Positions 9,001-20,847 of a stretch of 21,025 bases of DNA are shown here, in pieces. The position numbers and the translations under genes were made by a program. The stretch's first letter is position 1, and the number at the start of each line of letters is the position of its first letter. The notes beneath the pieces are model-generated. The model saw only the letters and a program-made list of their open reading frames with translations. It was not told where the DNA came from and did no database searches. This DNA is from Smittium mucronatum (Eukaryota; Kickxellomycota; Harpellomycetes; Harpellales; Legeriomycetaceae), in contig LSSL01000379.1 of NCBI GenBank assembly GCA_001953115.1, forward strand, positions 8,702 to 29,726, written 5' to 3'.

Positions 9001-12000
9001 TAAGAAAGGAATGGTTTAATAATATATAGAAATTGATGGGTAATCATTAATTTTTGACAATTATGGTGGCTTCAAATTTTTGGTACAATCCATTAATAAG
9101 TTAATATCTGAATAATAATTTTCTAATTTAGACTTTAATATGAAAATTTTACTTAGAGCTCTAAAAATAATAAAACTAAAAGCTTCTTTAAAAGAATCTT
9201 TATTTCACATTTATAGAAAACTTTTCATTAATTTATCGTAATGTTGTATCATGAATCGATGCTAAAAAATCTATCAATGATTATAATTAAAATATATACT
9301 AACATTGGCTTTAACTATTTTTTTATGATCGAGGTTATATATTGGATCAATCAATAGCTGATTCAGAAATTTTCTATACTTTTCGCTTTTTTTCAGCAAA
9401 CCTAGAAAAATGTGATGACTCTAATAAAATAAGAAAAATACATTATTACAGATAATAAGTTTTAATAGACGCTGTATAAAATGTTTCCAGTAACGTTTTT
9501 ATGAGCTCGGCGTGCTTACGACACATAAGATAAACTTTTTTTTAAAAATTTTTAATGCATAATCTGGTGTGTTAATATCATTAGTAGATGCTAAGCCGAT
9601 ACAGTGCTCAAATGATAAATATTTTTTTATATCCAAAATTCTATTTTAAAATTCATTATTTATTTTATTTAAATATCCTCTAAAATATTATTATGTAGAT
9701 ACTTTACAAACCCCAACCCCCCAATACATGGATCTATAATTTCCAAATTTGTAAAGAAAATGTTTTCTACATTCAAAAGAAAAATACTAATTAATTTTCT
9801 GGTAAAAATAACCTGGTAAATATAATTTCAAAATATCCGAAAAAGGCATTTCTAATTATAATCGAGTCTTTTTAAAAGATAAAAAAGTCTAAAAGTTGTG
9901 TTTTTTTAAGAAAAAAATATTTAAAAGGTATGAAATACCGATAAAAATGTCTTTTAATTGAAAAATGTTTATTAATATCAGTACTATGTCAAAGAAAAAA
10001 ATTAAAATGTTTTTTCGAGCTATTTATGCAAGACAGTGGCTCATATATGTGAAAATGAAGATAATAACAAAGGTATATTGAGTTTATTTATAAAACCATA
10101 TACCTGTGGCATATTCCAGGAAAACGCGATTTATTTTTTCTGTAGATATACAGCTGAAAATTATTAGGAATACAGCCAAATTTAATATATTTTGAATTTT
10201 ATTCAGTATAATATTGCATTTTTGTGTATAAAATTTATAATAGTATTCGAGGAATAGTTAAAATCGATTTTTTTTTCTATCACTCTTCGATCACATAAAA
10301 CATCTTTAAGGAGAAAAGGAGAAAAGAAAACTAAAAAAATAGAATTCCAAAATACACCAAAAGATATTTACAGTTACAAAAAAACAGTCTACAAGTTTTG
10401 GATTAATTTATATCCGCAAGTGCATCAAAAAAAATCGACACAATCTCGAACTTGAAGTAGATAATATTTATTAAAAAATGTGCCAAAATTAACTTTTTAT
10501 GAATAAAATAAAAATTAAATTTATTTAATCTGGGAGAAATATTTTATAATATCATAATTCGATACCTTGAAGTATTTATTTTGATAACCAAATTAATTTT
10601 TTTTACTAAAACTCAATTATTATATATATCTCATTAGATCTTGTAGATTTTGTGTTTATATGATAGTTTTAAATCTTTTTTTTTTTACTTAATGATAATT
10701 GAAGAATTTTTTTTAATAAAGCTAAAAATAGGATATATAAATTGCAAGTTAATTTTTCTATATCATATACTTTATTAATTAGGTATATTTTAACCTTTCT
10801 TGAGGCATAATAATCCTTTGAAGTAAATTATTAATATTCTATCATTGAAATGCATTTATTTACACATAAAATCGCTCCATAATTTAATAATATGAATCCT
10901 TTTTTTCTATAAATAATTCGGCTACCGTTTTTTAGATCGATAGATTAAATAATAGCATAATAGATTGTATTTTTAATCGCTTTTTTAATAATATTATTTT
11001 AAATAAATAGCCCATAATCTCAAAAATGTTTGTAGGTATTTAATCACCTTTTCAGATATTTTTCCAATTAAAACCAAAACTTTGATTCATTTTATAGCAA
11101 AAAGTTATGTATTTCAATTTTAAAGCTTTCTAGATAGCAAGTTATAATTACATTCTTAAATTTTGAGGACTTTTTACACTTTTTAACAATAGGAAATTTT
11201 TTTAAAAAGGTATTCTAAATTATTTTTAGCATTTTATTACATTAAATATTCCTGTAATTTTTTTTAACCACTTCAAATCAATTGGCATAATAAATTTTTA
11301 ATAATAAAAATAATAATATCGCCTTTATAGAAACTAAATTTCACTGATATTATATATTTTGGATTCATTTGTGATATTTTACTTGTGATAAAGGCATTAA
11401 TATTGATAGATATGGTTTTATCTTATCGATGCAGCTAACTTATAATATAACCCTAGATGTTTTTTAATTGATAGTCGATTTAAGATGGAATATATAGCAA
11501 AAAATATTACATTGAGAGTAATAAGAGAGTTGAAAATCAAGCTATTTATTTGTTACAGTGATAGTTAAATCTAAAAAAATCCAAATATTTTTTAGTATCA
11601 TTCTTACTTAGACCCCTAAACCATACTAAGATTTGATAAACCTAATTTTTAAAAGTACGCATATAAGAAGCCAGTAATAAAATTTCAAAAATAAAAATAA
11701 AATGAAGTATTATCAGCTACCCAATGAAGCAAATTTTATTTTAATAGGATGTCACAACACATTTTAAAAAATATAAGAGTATTTATTGGCTTAAATGATA
11801 ATTAATTTCAAAAATTCCCAAAAAGATAATTCCTATTAATTTTAATTGTTCCTATTGTTTAGTATAAACTAATTAAATTGTGAGATTCCTTTTGAATCCT
11901 TTTTCTTTTTTTATTGAGCTTCAAATTTTTTCATTCGTATTTTAATAAATAGATTAATAAAATGATTTTGATTTGATGGAGCACCATAGTAAAAAATTTT

Positions 12001-14000
12001 CTACAGAAAATAAACTTTTTAATAGCCGAAATTATAGTTTAAAATCAAAAAAATTTAAATTTAATTCAAGATTCGTTTAAATATCATCATTTTAATAAAA
12101 TAGAAATTTTCAATAGCCCGAATTTCTTCAAATCATATTCAGCTTAATTTTGAGAAATCCAGAAATTCTGGATTTTTTCAACTATTAAAAAAATCAAAAT
12201 AAATGATATTAGAAATCAGATCACTCAGGTAAAATCACAGTTTAAAAGCGCAGCCGAAAGAAACCATGGCGTTTTTTTTTTAGAAAAAATATGAAAATTT
12301 CTCGAAGATAAATCCAAGAAAAACTTAGAACTGATAATGAAAATATCATAATGAAGAGCGCCATTCTCAAGCGCAAGATTTAACTGGTTATCTCAAGACC
12401 AAATAATATGAAATAATTGATAATCTAAGACTTGAAAATCTTTCACATGTAACCCCATTAGAAGTTATTGCTAGATAAATAATTTTATTTTCGGATATTA
12501 GTTTTTGATGTGAAAAATAGAGCCTTAAACAGATGTATTGATGGAATTAAATAAATCCATGAAAACCGACCAATGCTTAAATATCCCATAATCAGATGGT
12601 ATGAAGAAAAATAACTGAAAATACCTGCATTAAACTGATATGACTCTGTGTAATATTCTAATTTTGAAGATTGTTGCGGTTTTAAATAAGCACCAATAAA
12701 TATATCAGTTTAAAATTAACTAAAAGATTCTAACAAAGAATTGATATGTTCAAGATACCATGAAATCAGAATTAATCAGTTTTAACATGTTTTTCGGCCC
12801 ATGTATTAAACCTATTTCTGGGAATAATAACAATTTAGCCAAGTATTTTTTTAGGTGGCAAATAGAATCTGAAAATAGTAATTAAAATAAAAAAGTGATT
12901 AATGATTATTATGAAGAGGACTAAAAACTATGATATTATACATGCAGGATTCCCAAAAAAAAATTCACATCTTACCCTATAGTCTCCAATTAAAATTGAA
13001 GATTTTATACCATCACCTTCTGCCCTATATTCAAAATTTAACAGAAAACTAAATCCGACAAAAAAAATACAAAATAAACCCGTTTCAGATATCTATTTAT
13101 CCCAAAAATGGCGATAAAGTCATGAAACTTAAAGAAATTTTAAAATAATATGTCAAATATATTACTTGGTTTAACTGTGGTGCAGAATATTGTCTAAGAA
13201 TCTTCATATTTAAGCCCGGAAAAAATTTAAAAAGATTAACGAAATTTTATCTGATGAGTGAAAAAAAAACAGGTCGTTAAATTTGAAGTTATCCTTAATT
13301 TGATCTAAAAAGGTATTCAAAATCCCCTTATAAAAAATTTTCCACCTATTCGCGCGGTGGCTGCATTTTTAATCAATTTCTGCTTATAAAATTAAACCCC
13401 TCCTCTTTTAAAGCTTTAAAATAGAATATTATAGAAGAAATATGTTTTAAATACCCGCAAAAATTAATATTATCCCTTTAACAGTTCTTATAAACGTCAC
13501 GTCTCAGTTAAAAACCATCTCCGAATTAATTGCAACACGACTATTTCCGCTCTTAAAATACTTAATATATTTAAAACTGAGAATAGGTGTCATGAAAATA
13601 ATCTTGGATTGTATTTCTGAATTAGAAATCAGAAAATTACATCTTAGGTGTCATAATTTATACAAAAAAGCCAATTTTTTTTTGTTGAATCTTTTAATTG
13701 ATCTAGAAATTTATAGCTGAAATGACAATGTTAAAAAATTATGGATGAATTGGAGTCAAAATTCTGTGATATTTTTCTTTAAATAGACAAATTAAAAGCC
13801 TGGATTAGCAAAAAAATATTATAACACTTGCGGCCTGAATGAGTAATTTTTTCATTGGATATAGAAAAATAGGAATGTATTCACCGAAATTAATTTATAA
13901 TTTCAGCATTACCCAATAAGAACAATATTAAAATATCCATTATATATTATTTTTTTAGATAACTTTCTAAATTCACATCTTTTTTATTTAGCTTAAATTT
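9001..14000. other. AT-rich gene-free tract, middle part
   Basis: No open frame of note is present on either strand. A few pockets richer in G+C stand out: 9481-9540 (about 40% by count), a CpG-containing pocket near 12,247-12,272, and CCACC-n9-GGTGG with CGCGCG at 13342-13360. A CCCCAACCCCCC motif lies at 9711-9722. I see no RNA gene, transposon end or long repeat. Confidence 0.55.
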
Positions 14001-14204
14001 TTATTATTATATTTAAAAAATCTTATTGCTAGTTTATGTGCTTAACAAGATTTTATGAAAAGGTTGAATATGTTTTTGAAACTAAGTGCATATGGAAGTT
14101 TCAATACATATATATTAAATGAGAGAGGTTAAATAAAAATGATTATAAATTATACTATATTATATTATATTAGGTTTTAAAAAAAAAGGAACATATTTTT
14201 TCTC

Positions 14205-14318
14205 ATAATGTATTTTTACAAAATAGCAGGTTATAAATATTCTTATTTTTAGTTAGAATTGAATAATGTATTTTTGAAAATAGCAGATTATAAATATTCT
14301 TATTTTTAGTTAGAATTG
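14205..14318. repeat. Recent tandem duplication, 57-58-bp unit
   Basis: Copy 1 starts ATAATGTATTTTTAC at 14205 and copy 2 ATAATGTATTTTTG at 14263. Both continue AAAATAGCAG, TTATAAATATTCTTATTT, TTAGTTAGAATTG. I count about two substitutions and one 1-nt deletion, so this is far younger than the other duplications in the tract. Confidence 0.9.
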
Positions 14319-16312
14319 CATAAATATAAATTTGGTTATCTTAAACTACTCTAAGATCAAAACAGCAAAATAAACCTCAATTAGATATAAAATGGCATAA
14401 TTATTTAAAATTGAGTAAATATTTAAAATGGAATAGCGAAGGAGTCTTTAAATTATATGATAAAAAAATATGGAATTCAAGATTTTTAATTTTAAAAAAA
14501 TCTATTTTTTTTTTATCTAAAACAACTTATTCAACATATTTAATTTTAATTTTCAAGAAAAAAATATAAAGGTAAAATTAAATTATAGGTTTTTTTTATT
14601 ACATTTCAAATATAATAAATATGAATCCATTCGAAAATTTTACAAATTTCAGAGTTTTATATACTGTCTATTATTTTTTATGCAAGAAAATTAATTCTTT
14701 AAAAGTGATATAGTTTAAATTTGTTTAATACTTCGATTGAATTATTATTTACAAATGAATTTTAAACAATATTTTATTTAATCCTTGGATAAAAAACGGT
14801 TAATTTTTTGAATTGGCTGTAAATCTGAAATTTATTGAAACTATTTAACTGCATTATGAAATTTTGAGTTATTTACTAATAAATATCCGACATTTATAAA
14901 TTTATGAAGAAAATATTAATTTATAGTATTTTTAATGGAAAGAATATTTTCTCGGTGGAATCGAAGCAAGTTTATATCAATATGAAAATAAAAGCCTTAC
15001 TTTGCCGCATCATTTCAACTCCAAAATATTTTACGGGCTAATATAAAAATAAAATAAATTTTGGAAAACTATCGGCTAAATTTTTTTAGATTTTCATTAT
15101 AAGAATTTCTTATTAATTTTTTTTCTTTTTTAAAAAAAAAGCAGAATCACGTAACGAAATGGGTCAGTCTAACAAAAACTTTTGTTGTGGTTTTAAAAAA
15201 AATCAGATTGCAAGTCATTTGATCAAATTGAAAGATATTTAGTGAAATTTACAGATTATTGTTTGCCAAAGAATTCAAAATTGTGATAAATTTTGCCAAC
15301 TTAGATTTTTAATATTTTTTATATGCCACTTTTAAAGCTGTAATGTTTATAACTACATAACTTTTATAATTTTTTTTATAAATTGAGAAAATTCGTAAAA
15401 ATAAATTTATGGCACAGTAGCTTTATAGAAGATTAATTATTCTGAAATAAATCTTCAAAAATTTTTTTCATTAGATAAATTTTTTTTTGATACTGGAAAA
15501 AATGTGTAATTGAAAAGTTCTAATGGGGAATTGATTTTTTTACATAAAAATTAACGTAAGATAATTTATTTAAGAAAAATTTGTTTATTTATACATCCAG
15601 AATACTCGAATTTATAAATGTTTAAGATAGTCTTAGCATTATATTTTTTTGATTAAAGACATGGTTTATAAAAGTTTAAAAAATCAAGTCAATATTTTTT
15701 TACATTTTTTTCTTCATTACTTTATAATACACTAATTTAGATTTAAAAAAATAATATTAAATTTTGAACTAAATTTTGTATGCTTAAAAAGCTTTAGATA
15801 AAATTTAATACTCATGTTTTATTGGTTAAATTAGCCTTAATAAATTAAAAAAACGCACTTAGAAACTTATAATATAAACTAAGTATAAAAATATTGGGTT
15901 ATTTATTTAATTTTAGCAATTAAAATTATTTTTTTTATTTCTTGAGATTCGAAATATGCAAATATCATAATTTCGTTTCGAAAAAATAAAACAATCAATA
16001 TTTTAAAACAGAAAACTTTATCCACATAAAAAAATCCTCATTAATTAATGTAACCAAATCCAGTATTTAAAGCCAAAAAAAAATTATTATTTTATTTTTC
16101 AACATTCTTTTTTATTAATATATTAAAATCACAAATATGCCGTTTTTTTTAAAAAAAATAACCAAACAGGGAATGCATAAATGAAATATCTTAAAAATAA
16201 TAAAATAAAATTTTACAAGAAAATCGTCTTTATTTACTTTAAATATTTTATCTAAAATTATTTCACACGAAAAAGGCAGCAAAAAACACTTTCTTCAATT
16301 ATAATGTCACCA

Positions 16313-16337
16313 TTTTTTTTTTTTTAAAAAAAAAAAA
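16313..16337. repeat. T13-A12 self-complementary homopolymer block
   Basis: Thirteen T are followed directly by twelve A. Such blocks resist nucleosomes and can fold back. A smaller T8-A8 block lies at 16143-16158. Confidence 0.8.
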
Positions 16338-18109
16338 TTAAGAATGTTTAAATATAGCGATTTATTCAAGAATAAATAAAAAAACACGATATAATTTTTT
16401 CTATAGCAAGCTAAATTAGGTAAAGAGAATGTATTAATTACATTAAAATTATGAAAAAAGATAAATTTTATTAAAAAAACTATATGTCCCTTATTATTTT
16501 AATTATTATTTTAGATAAATTGAAGGATAAAACATAACATAAATTATATCTTTTTAAAAAAATTCTTTACTTTTTGCTTTTCCCTTTTCATCAAATCGAA
16601 AGGTCGAATTTGTTTAGATCTAATAAAAATAAAAAATAAATTCATGTAAATCATATTTTTTATTTATACTTTATCCAAAAATATAAATAAAATATTAAAA
16701 AATGAGCTCACCTTATTTTCAAATTGGCTATATTCTAATTTTCTTTTTTATAACTTTTATATCGTTAAAATCCTGTAGCGTTTAAAATTTCGATCATAGA
16801 TAAATCCTAATATTTTACTTTAAATAAATATAGCTTTTCATATTAGTTGATTATTTGTTTTCTTTGGGACAAATGATGTTCCATTATTGATATTGAGTAT
16901 TTAAAATATGGCCAAAAAAATTTATTTATTTTTTGGATAGTTGTATCAGAATGCTTATTCTCTTATAATTCTATTAGGATACTGAACTAATTTATAAATA
17001 ATTAAATAATTAGCATATAATTACCTAATTTTGTTTTTTAAAAAAAATTTTAATATATCTTAACCTAATACTAATTTTTTAACGAATAAAATTATTTTTA
17101 TTAAAAACCGAGACTTTTTCTGTAATTAATCAAGAAAATTTTATAGGTGAAACCACCAATATACAAAATAATAACCCACATATGTGTTAATAGCACAGCT
17201 GCAAGATAAATATTATATTCATTTGCTTTTAAAAACATTATTTTTTTTTTATAAAAAAGTGTTATAAGGATTTTTTTAAAATAAAAATTCTAGTGTTGTC
17301 CAGTTTAATCGAAATAAATGGTATAGGTTAAATTTTGAAATCCACATACCTGACTTTATTTTTGATATGTGGTATACAATAAATTGCTTATATTTCTAAT
17401 AAACTCAATGATAAAAAAAAAGTATAAAATAAATTAAACATAAAAAAATAGCTTTTTTTATCAAATAGTTTAAATTTTAATTTTAATATAGGCCTATTAG
17501 GCGACCAGCTCTTTCTATTAATAAACATATAAAGAGTTAATAAGATTTTTATATAAAACAATAAAGTAAAAAATATATATATTTTTCAAATGTTTTAAAA
17601 TTCAAAAGATTAGATTGGAGAAAGTATAAAACGGCTAAATTATTATGAAGTAATACTTATTTCGAAAATTGTGTCTTTATGAAAAATATCCCCTATCTTT
17701 TTTGAAATGAAAATTTATTTCGAAATATATCTTATTTTAATACTAGCCAAAATTTTCCAAAAAAAAATATTTCTGCGAATTCTTTATTTGAAAATGATGT
17801 ATTTGAGTTTATAGTGAGTTTTTATTATTATTTAATTTGATAAAAATATTCAAATTAGTAAATGAGAATTGACAGGCATAGCCAATTTAACTTTCTGAAG
17901 TCTATAAACTAATAGAAAAAAGTCGAAATATATAAAATTACTAACCCATTGATAAAAATCTCGCCTATTGTTAATATTACGGAAAAAATGCAACCCTGTA
18001 TCAACGGCCGACCCTAATATAATCCAGCAAATAATATTAGATTCTTCGGAGCTATTTTTTTTTGTGTTAAATGCGATCTAAAAAATTTAAGGTTAGCTGA
18101 TAAAAATTT

Positions 18110-18122
18110 GGTCAATTTGACC
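18110..18122. repeat. 13-bp palindrome GGTCAA-T-TTGACC
   Basis: Two 6-bp arms surround one base. A related sequence (GTCAAATTGACC) is found within the tandem array near 18617-18628, so the two places may share an origin. Confidence 0.5.
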
Positions 18123-18520
18123 CAAAACCCGTCGATTTAGGGAAAAGCAAAACAAATAGATTATAAGTGAATCGATTTAGGCATTATAATATCGTGTTGT
18201 GTTACTCAAAATTCAAAAACTGTCAAATAACCCAATGCATATTTAGTTATCCTAAATAAAATATAATTTTTTTCATTTAATAGGAAGAAATCGACTTGTA
18301 TTTTTCTTCGTTGCACTATTTTTGACTCTATTTGCTAATAATAAGAGTTTTGTTTTGAAATCGAAATCCAATGCCAATGAAATGGAATATTTCTTCCAAT
18401 TTCATAATTTTTTAAACTTTATTGTCTAAAAATAAAGATAAATATGGATTTTGATATCTTGTTACCCTTTCAGATCCTATGGCACAAAAAAAAAACATTC
18501 AATTTTCACAATTAACAGGT

Positions 18521-18698
18521 ATTAAATAGTGAAAATTACAATTTGATTTTATTGCGCCTAAATTGATAAGTTTAGAATCAATTTGATATTTTTTTGCTTA
18601 AATTGGTAGGTTTTGAGTCAAATTGACCGTTTTGACCTTTAAACCAAAATTTAAAGTATTTTTATGAGTGAAAAATCTCAATTAAATTTTATTGATAC
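18521..18698. repeat. Degenerate tandem array, 3-4 units of about 36-40 bp
   Basis: Copies begin near 18523, 18559, 18599 and, after an interruption, 18663. The second and third align as TAAATTGATAAGTTT / TAAATTGGTAGGTTTT and GAATCAATTTGA / GAGTCAAATTGA; the first and fourth share AGTGAAAA...CAATT..ATTTTATTG. Most differences are single substitutions, many of them A/G or C/T. Confidence 0.55.
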
Positions 18699-18831
18699 AA
18701 ATTTAAATCGATATTTATAAGCTTTAATAAAAATTTTATTGTATTTAATAAAAGAGAAAACCCGAAAAACAAAGGCTATTAAATGCATTAAATCAAAAAA
18801 ATAATACATTATTCACATAAATTCCTCAGGG

Positions 18832-18900
18832 ATCTTTGGAAATATCAAAATTTGTCACCGAATATATATTGTTAAAATTTTGATGTATATCCAAAGGTAT
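18832..18900. repeat. Imperfect inverted repeat with 21-nt loop
   Basis: CTTTGGA (18834-18840) pairs with TCCAAAG (18890-18896), and TCAAAATTT (18845-18853) pairs with AAATTTTGA (18875-18883), separated by an AATA/TGTATA internal loop. The 16 paired bases include some G-C pairs, which is uncommon here. It could be a small relic of a foldback element; no flanking target duplication was identified. Confidence 0.55.
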
Positions 18901-19226
18901 TCTCGCATTGTTTTTAGCTGATCCCTCCGATCACTTTAAATGAACACAGTGCTTATCGAAAATTATTCTAACTAAAACCAGCTTGGCATTATATTTGCTG
19001 AGTAACTGATTAAACCTAGGCCTTTCTTATGAAATAACACGTGGAAATATATCTTTACACCGAGATATCCTAAAGTAGCAGTATAGAACAAAATCGAGCT
19101 GTTTTGAGGACATACATCCTGGTTATTTTGTTTGTAAAGCCCCAGTAAACTTCTACAATATCAAAAAATACACTAAAAAACCCTTTCGTTCCATAAATAA
19201 TTTTATTAAAAAATGCAAAAAAATAC

Positions 19227-19261
19227 ATTGTGTAGGTGAAAATATTCCAATTTCACACAAT
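19227..19261. repeat. Small bulged hairpin
   Basis: ATTGTG (19227-19232) pairs with CACAAT (19256-19261) and TGAAA (19237-19241) with TTTCA (19251-19255), with a 4-nt bulge and a 9-nt loop. No U-run or gene end fixes its role. Confidence 0.4.
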
Positions 19262-19556
19262 ATATATTAATTTTCCTGGATAAAATACTTTTTAACCTCT
19301 AAAATTACCAGAAGATCTGGGCTCATGTTTTAATGAATTTTAGATTGTGGGAACTTCCTCGGGATAGTGTCTAAATCACATCATTTGGATCAGATTTAAG
19401 TTTTTTTTCGGTAGCTAAAATAAATGTACCCATAAATCGATTAAGATATTATTTTTTCTATTAGTCTCAGTGAAGATTTCGTGCCAAAACTCAGAACAAT
19501 TAATATACGTATCGTTTTAAATAGGCCAAGAGAATAAAGCGGGTTGCCAGTTTGAG

Positions 19557-19781
19557 ATGTTTTTGATATTTTTCCAATTATGTTTCTCATTTCTCCAAGC
19601 TCATCACTCAGTAATCAAATTAAAAAATAAAATCTCGAAGGACAAAATTAGTAGATGTAACCAAATCCTGTTTATGAAGGTTTTTATAATACATGTCAAT
19701 TCTCTGAGATTCGTATTGAAAGGAATCTTCTATCGGAAAATTTATCCTAAAATGGAAATCAGTGACCTCAGTTTGTCTTAA
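19557..19781 (+). CDS. Weak candidate for a 74-residue secreted peptide
   Basis: This is one of few frames in the AT-rich tract that starts with ATG and has a non-random N-terminus: MFLIFFQLCFSFLQAHHS reads like a signal-peptide core with a possible cut after LQA. The rest is Lys/Ile/Phe-rich (KLKNKISKDKISRCNQ) with a second Cys at about residue 34. I recognise no family. Small secreted proteins of fungal pathogens are known from AT-rich blocks, which is the only reason to list it. AT-rich DNA yields Phe/Leu/Ile strings readily, and there is no supporting promoter or splice signal, so chance is the more likely explanation. Confidence 0.12.
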   Translation: MFLIFFQLCFSFLQAHHSVIKLKNKISKDKISRCNQILFMKVFIIHVNSLRFVLKGIFYRKIYPKMEISDLSLS

Positions 19782-20718
19782 AAAATTCAAAGTCAAAATC
19801 AAGAATCTTTTTGCTTTTTTAGTAATTGGATTTATTTTCGGATTAAAATATTTAAATACAGCTGGTACTTGAAATAATAAGCATACACTCTTAATTATAC
19901 AATATATAGTTTTTTATAGCATCGCAAAAAATTGTGTAAGTTAAAGTCGTTGATAACAAAATAATACCGATCTCAAATTTAAAAAATGATATCCACTAAA
20001 AAAATTGGAAAGATGTAGGATGTAGATTATTAAGTTCCACTTTCTCACTAAACCGAAGTTTAACAGGGAGGCCTGTAAATTCAGTAAAAACTGGTTTAAA
20101 TGTGAAAAATCAAGATAGATATTAAATTTTGAAACTTATTTTTAAAAACACTTTATAATGATTTTGAATTGCCATGTATCTCAATTAAATGCAGACTTTT
20201 GGGCATAATTTTTACCGAAAAATAAGTCCAGTTTTATATTTCAAGCTGGTTTAGTACACGATAAAGTTATTAATTTCTATATTAAAAATCATTTGAAAAA
20301 CCCCGATTTTTTTTCAAATTGGTAATATACCAATTTTACGCGTTTAATATGTTCAATACTTAACTTTCATTGGTCGCACATTCTATTGAGTTAGTACCGA
20401 AATATGAATTCCATATAATTTTACTTGATTCTGTATCAATTATCAACTACCAATTTTTGTGGCTGTTTATTAGACAGCTCTTTTTATTTGCTCTTACGAT
20501 TTTTATTTTCATACTCATTGTTTTTTTTTTTATCACGGAATTTTATTTTAAAATAACGTCATTAAAAACTATACTAAAAAAATATGAAAAAAAGAAAAAG
20601 ACGTATAGAAAAGACTATTATCCTAATTACAATAAGCTCCTCTACCGGACTACCGGCTGCGTGCCTACGGGAAAAGGGTTCAATCTACCAACCGAAAGGC
20701 CCCCCCTGGCATTGCTTC

Positions 20719-20821
20719 AAGTAGGCTGGATGACTGAGGTGACATGCAATCAGGAATTAAGTCTCTTTGTCAATGAACAACAGTTCATTGAATCTACTGA
20801 GCTCCTAGTCAGAGCCTACTT
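20719..20821. repeat. Two-part foldback: outer interrupted stem and inner perfect hairpin
   Basis: Outer arms AAGTAGGCT (20719-20727) and AGCCTACTT (20813-20821) pair over 9 bp. After a small internal loop, TGACT (20731-20735) pairs with AGTCA (20807-20811), then GAG (20736-20738) with CTC (20802-20804) past a 2-nt bulge. Inside lies a perfect hairpin, CAATGAAC (20771-20778) and GTTCATTG (20783-20790), with loop AACA. A structured RNA, a foldback element or a protein site are all possible. Confidence 0.55.
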
Positions 20822-20847
20822 CTAACAGGATTAATAAAATTAGGCTC

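Larger units (their letters stand above)
14001..18000. other. AT-rich gene-free tract, most AT-rich part
   Basis: Sampled lines fall to 12-18% G+C. The stretch holds a 58-bp tandem duplication (14205-14318) and symmetric T-then-A runs at 16143-16158 and 16313-16337. Nothing resembles a gene, RNA or mobile element. Confidence 0.6.
18001..20630. other. AT-rich tract, right part, with clustered repeats
   Basis: G+C rises somewhat relative to the preceding part. The stretch holds a GGTCAATTTGACC palindrome (18110-18122), a degenerate tandem array (18521-18698), an imperfect inverted repeat (18832-18900), a small hairpin (19227-19261) and a weak candidate frame (19557-19781). The plus-strand frame at 20370-20825 starts at TTG, is hydrophobic and Lys-rich, and crosses the composition boundary at about 20,630; its first half looks like noise. 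Confidence 0.55.

Noticed and set aside
13342..13360. CCACC-n9-GGTGG inverted repeat with CGCGCG
   Set aside because: Five-bp arms alone are too short to support a functional site, though the GC pocket is noted in the region description.
20643..20700. tRNA-like B box (GGGTTCAATCT near 20687)
   Set aside because: No matching A box, acceptor stem or anticodon arm could be placed around it.
20370..20825. 151-codon plus-strand frame with apparent membrane segment
   Set aside because: It starts at TTG, has no ATG before residue 120 or so, and joins an AT-noise half to the ordinary-composition half across the boundary at about 20,630. Only the second half could be real coding sequence.
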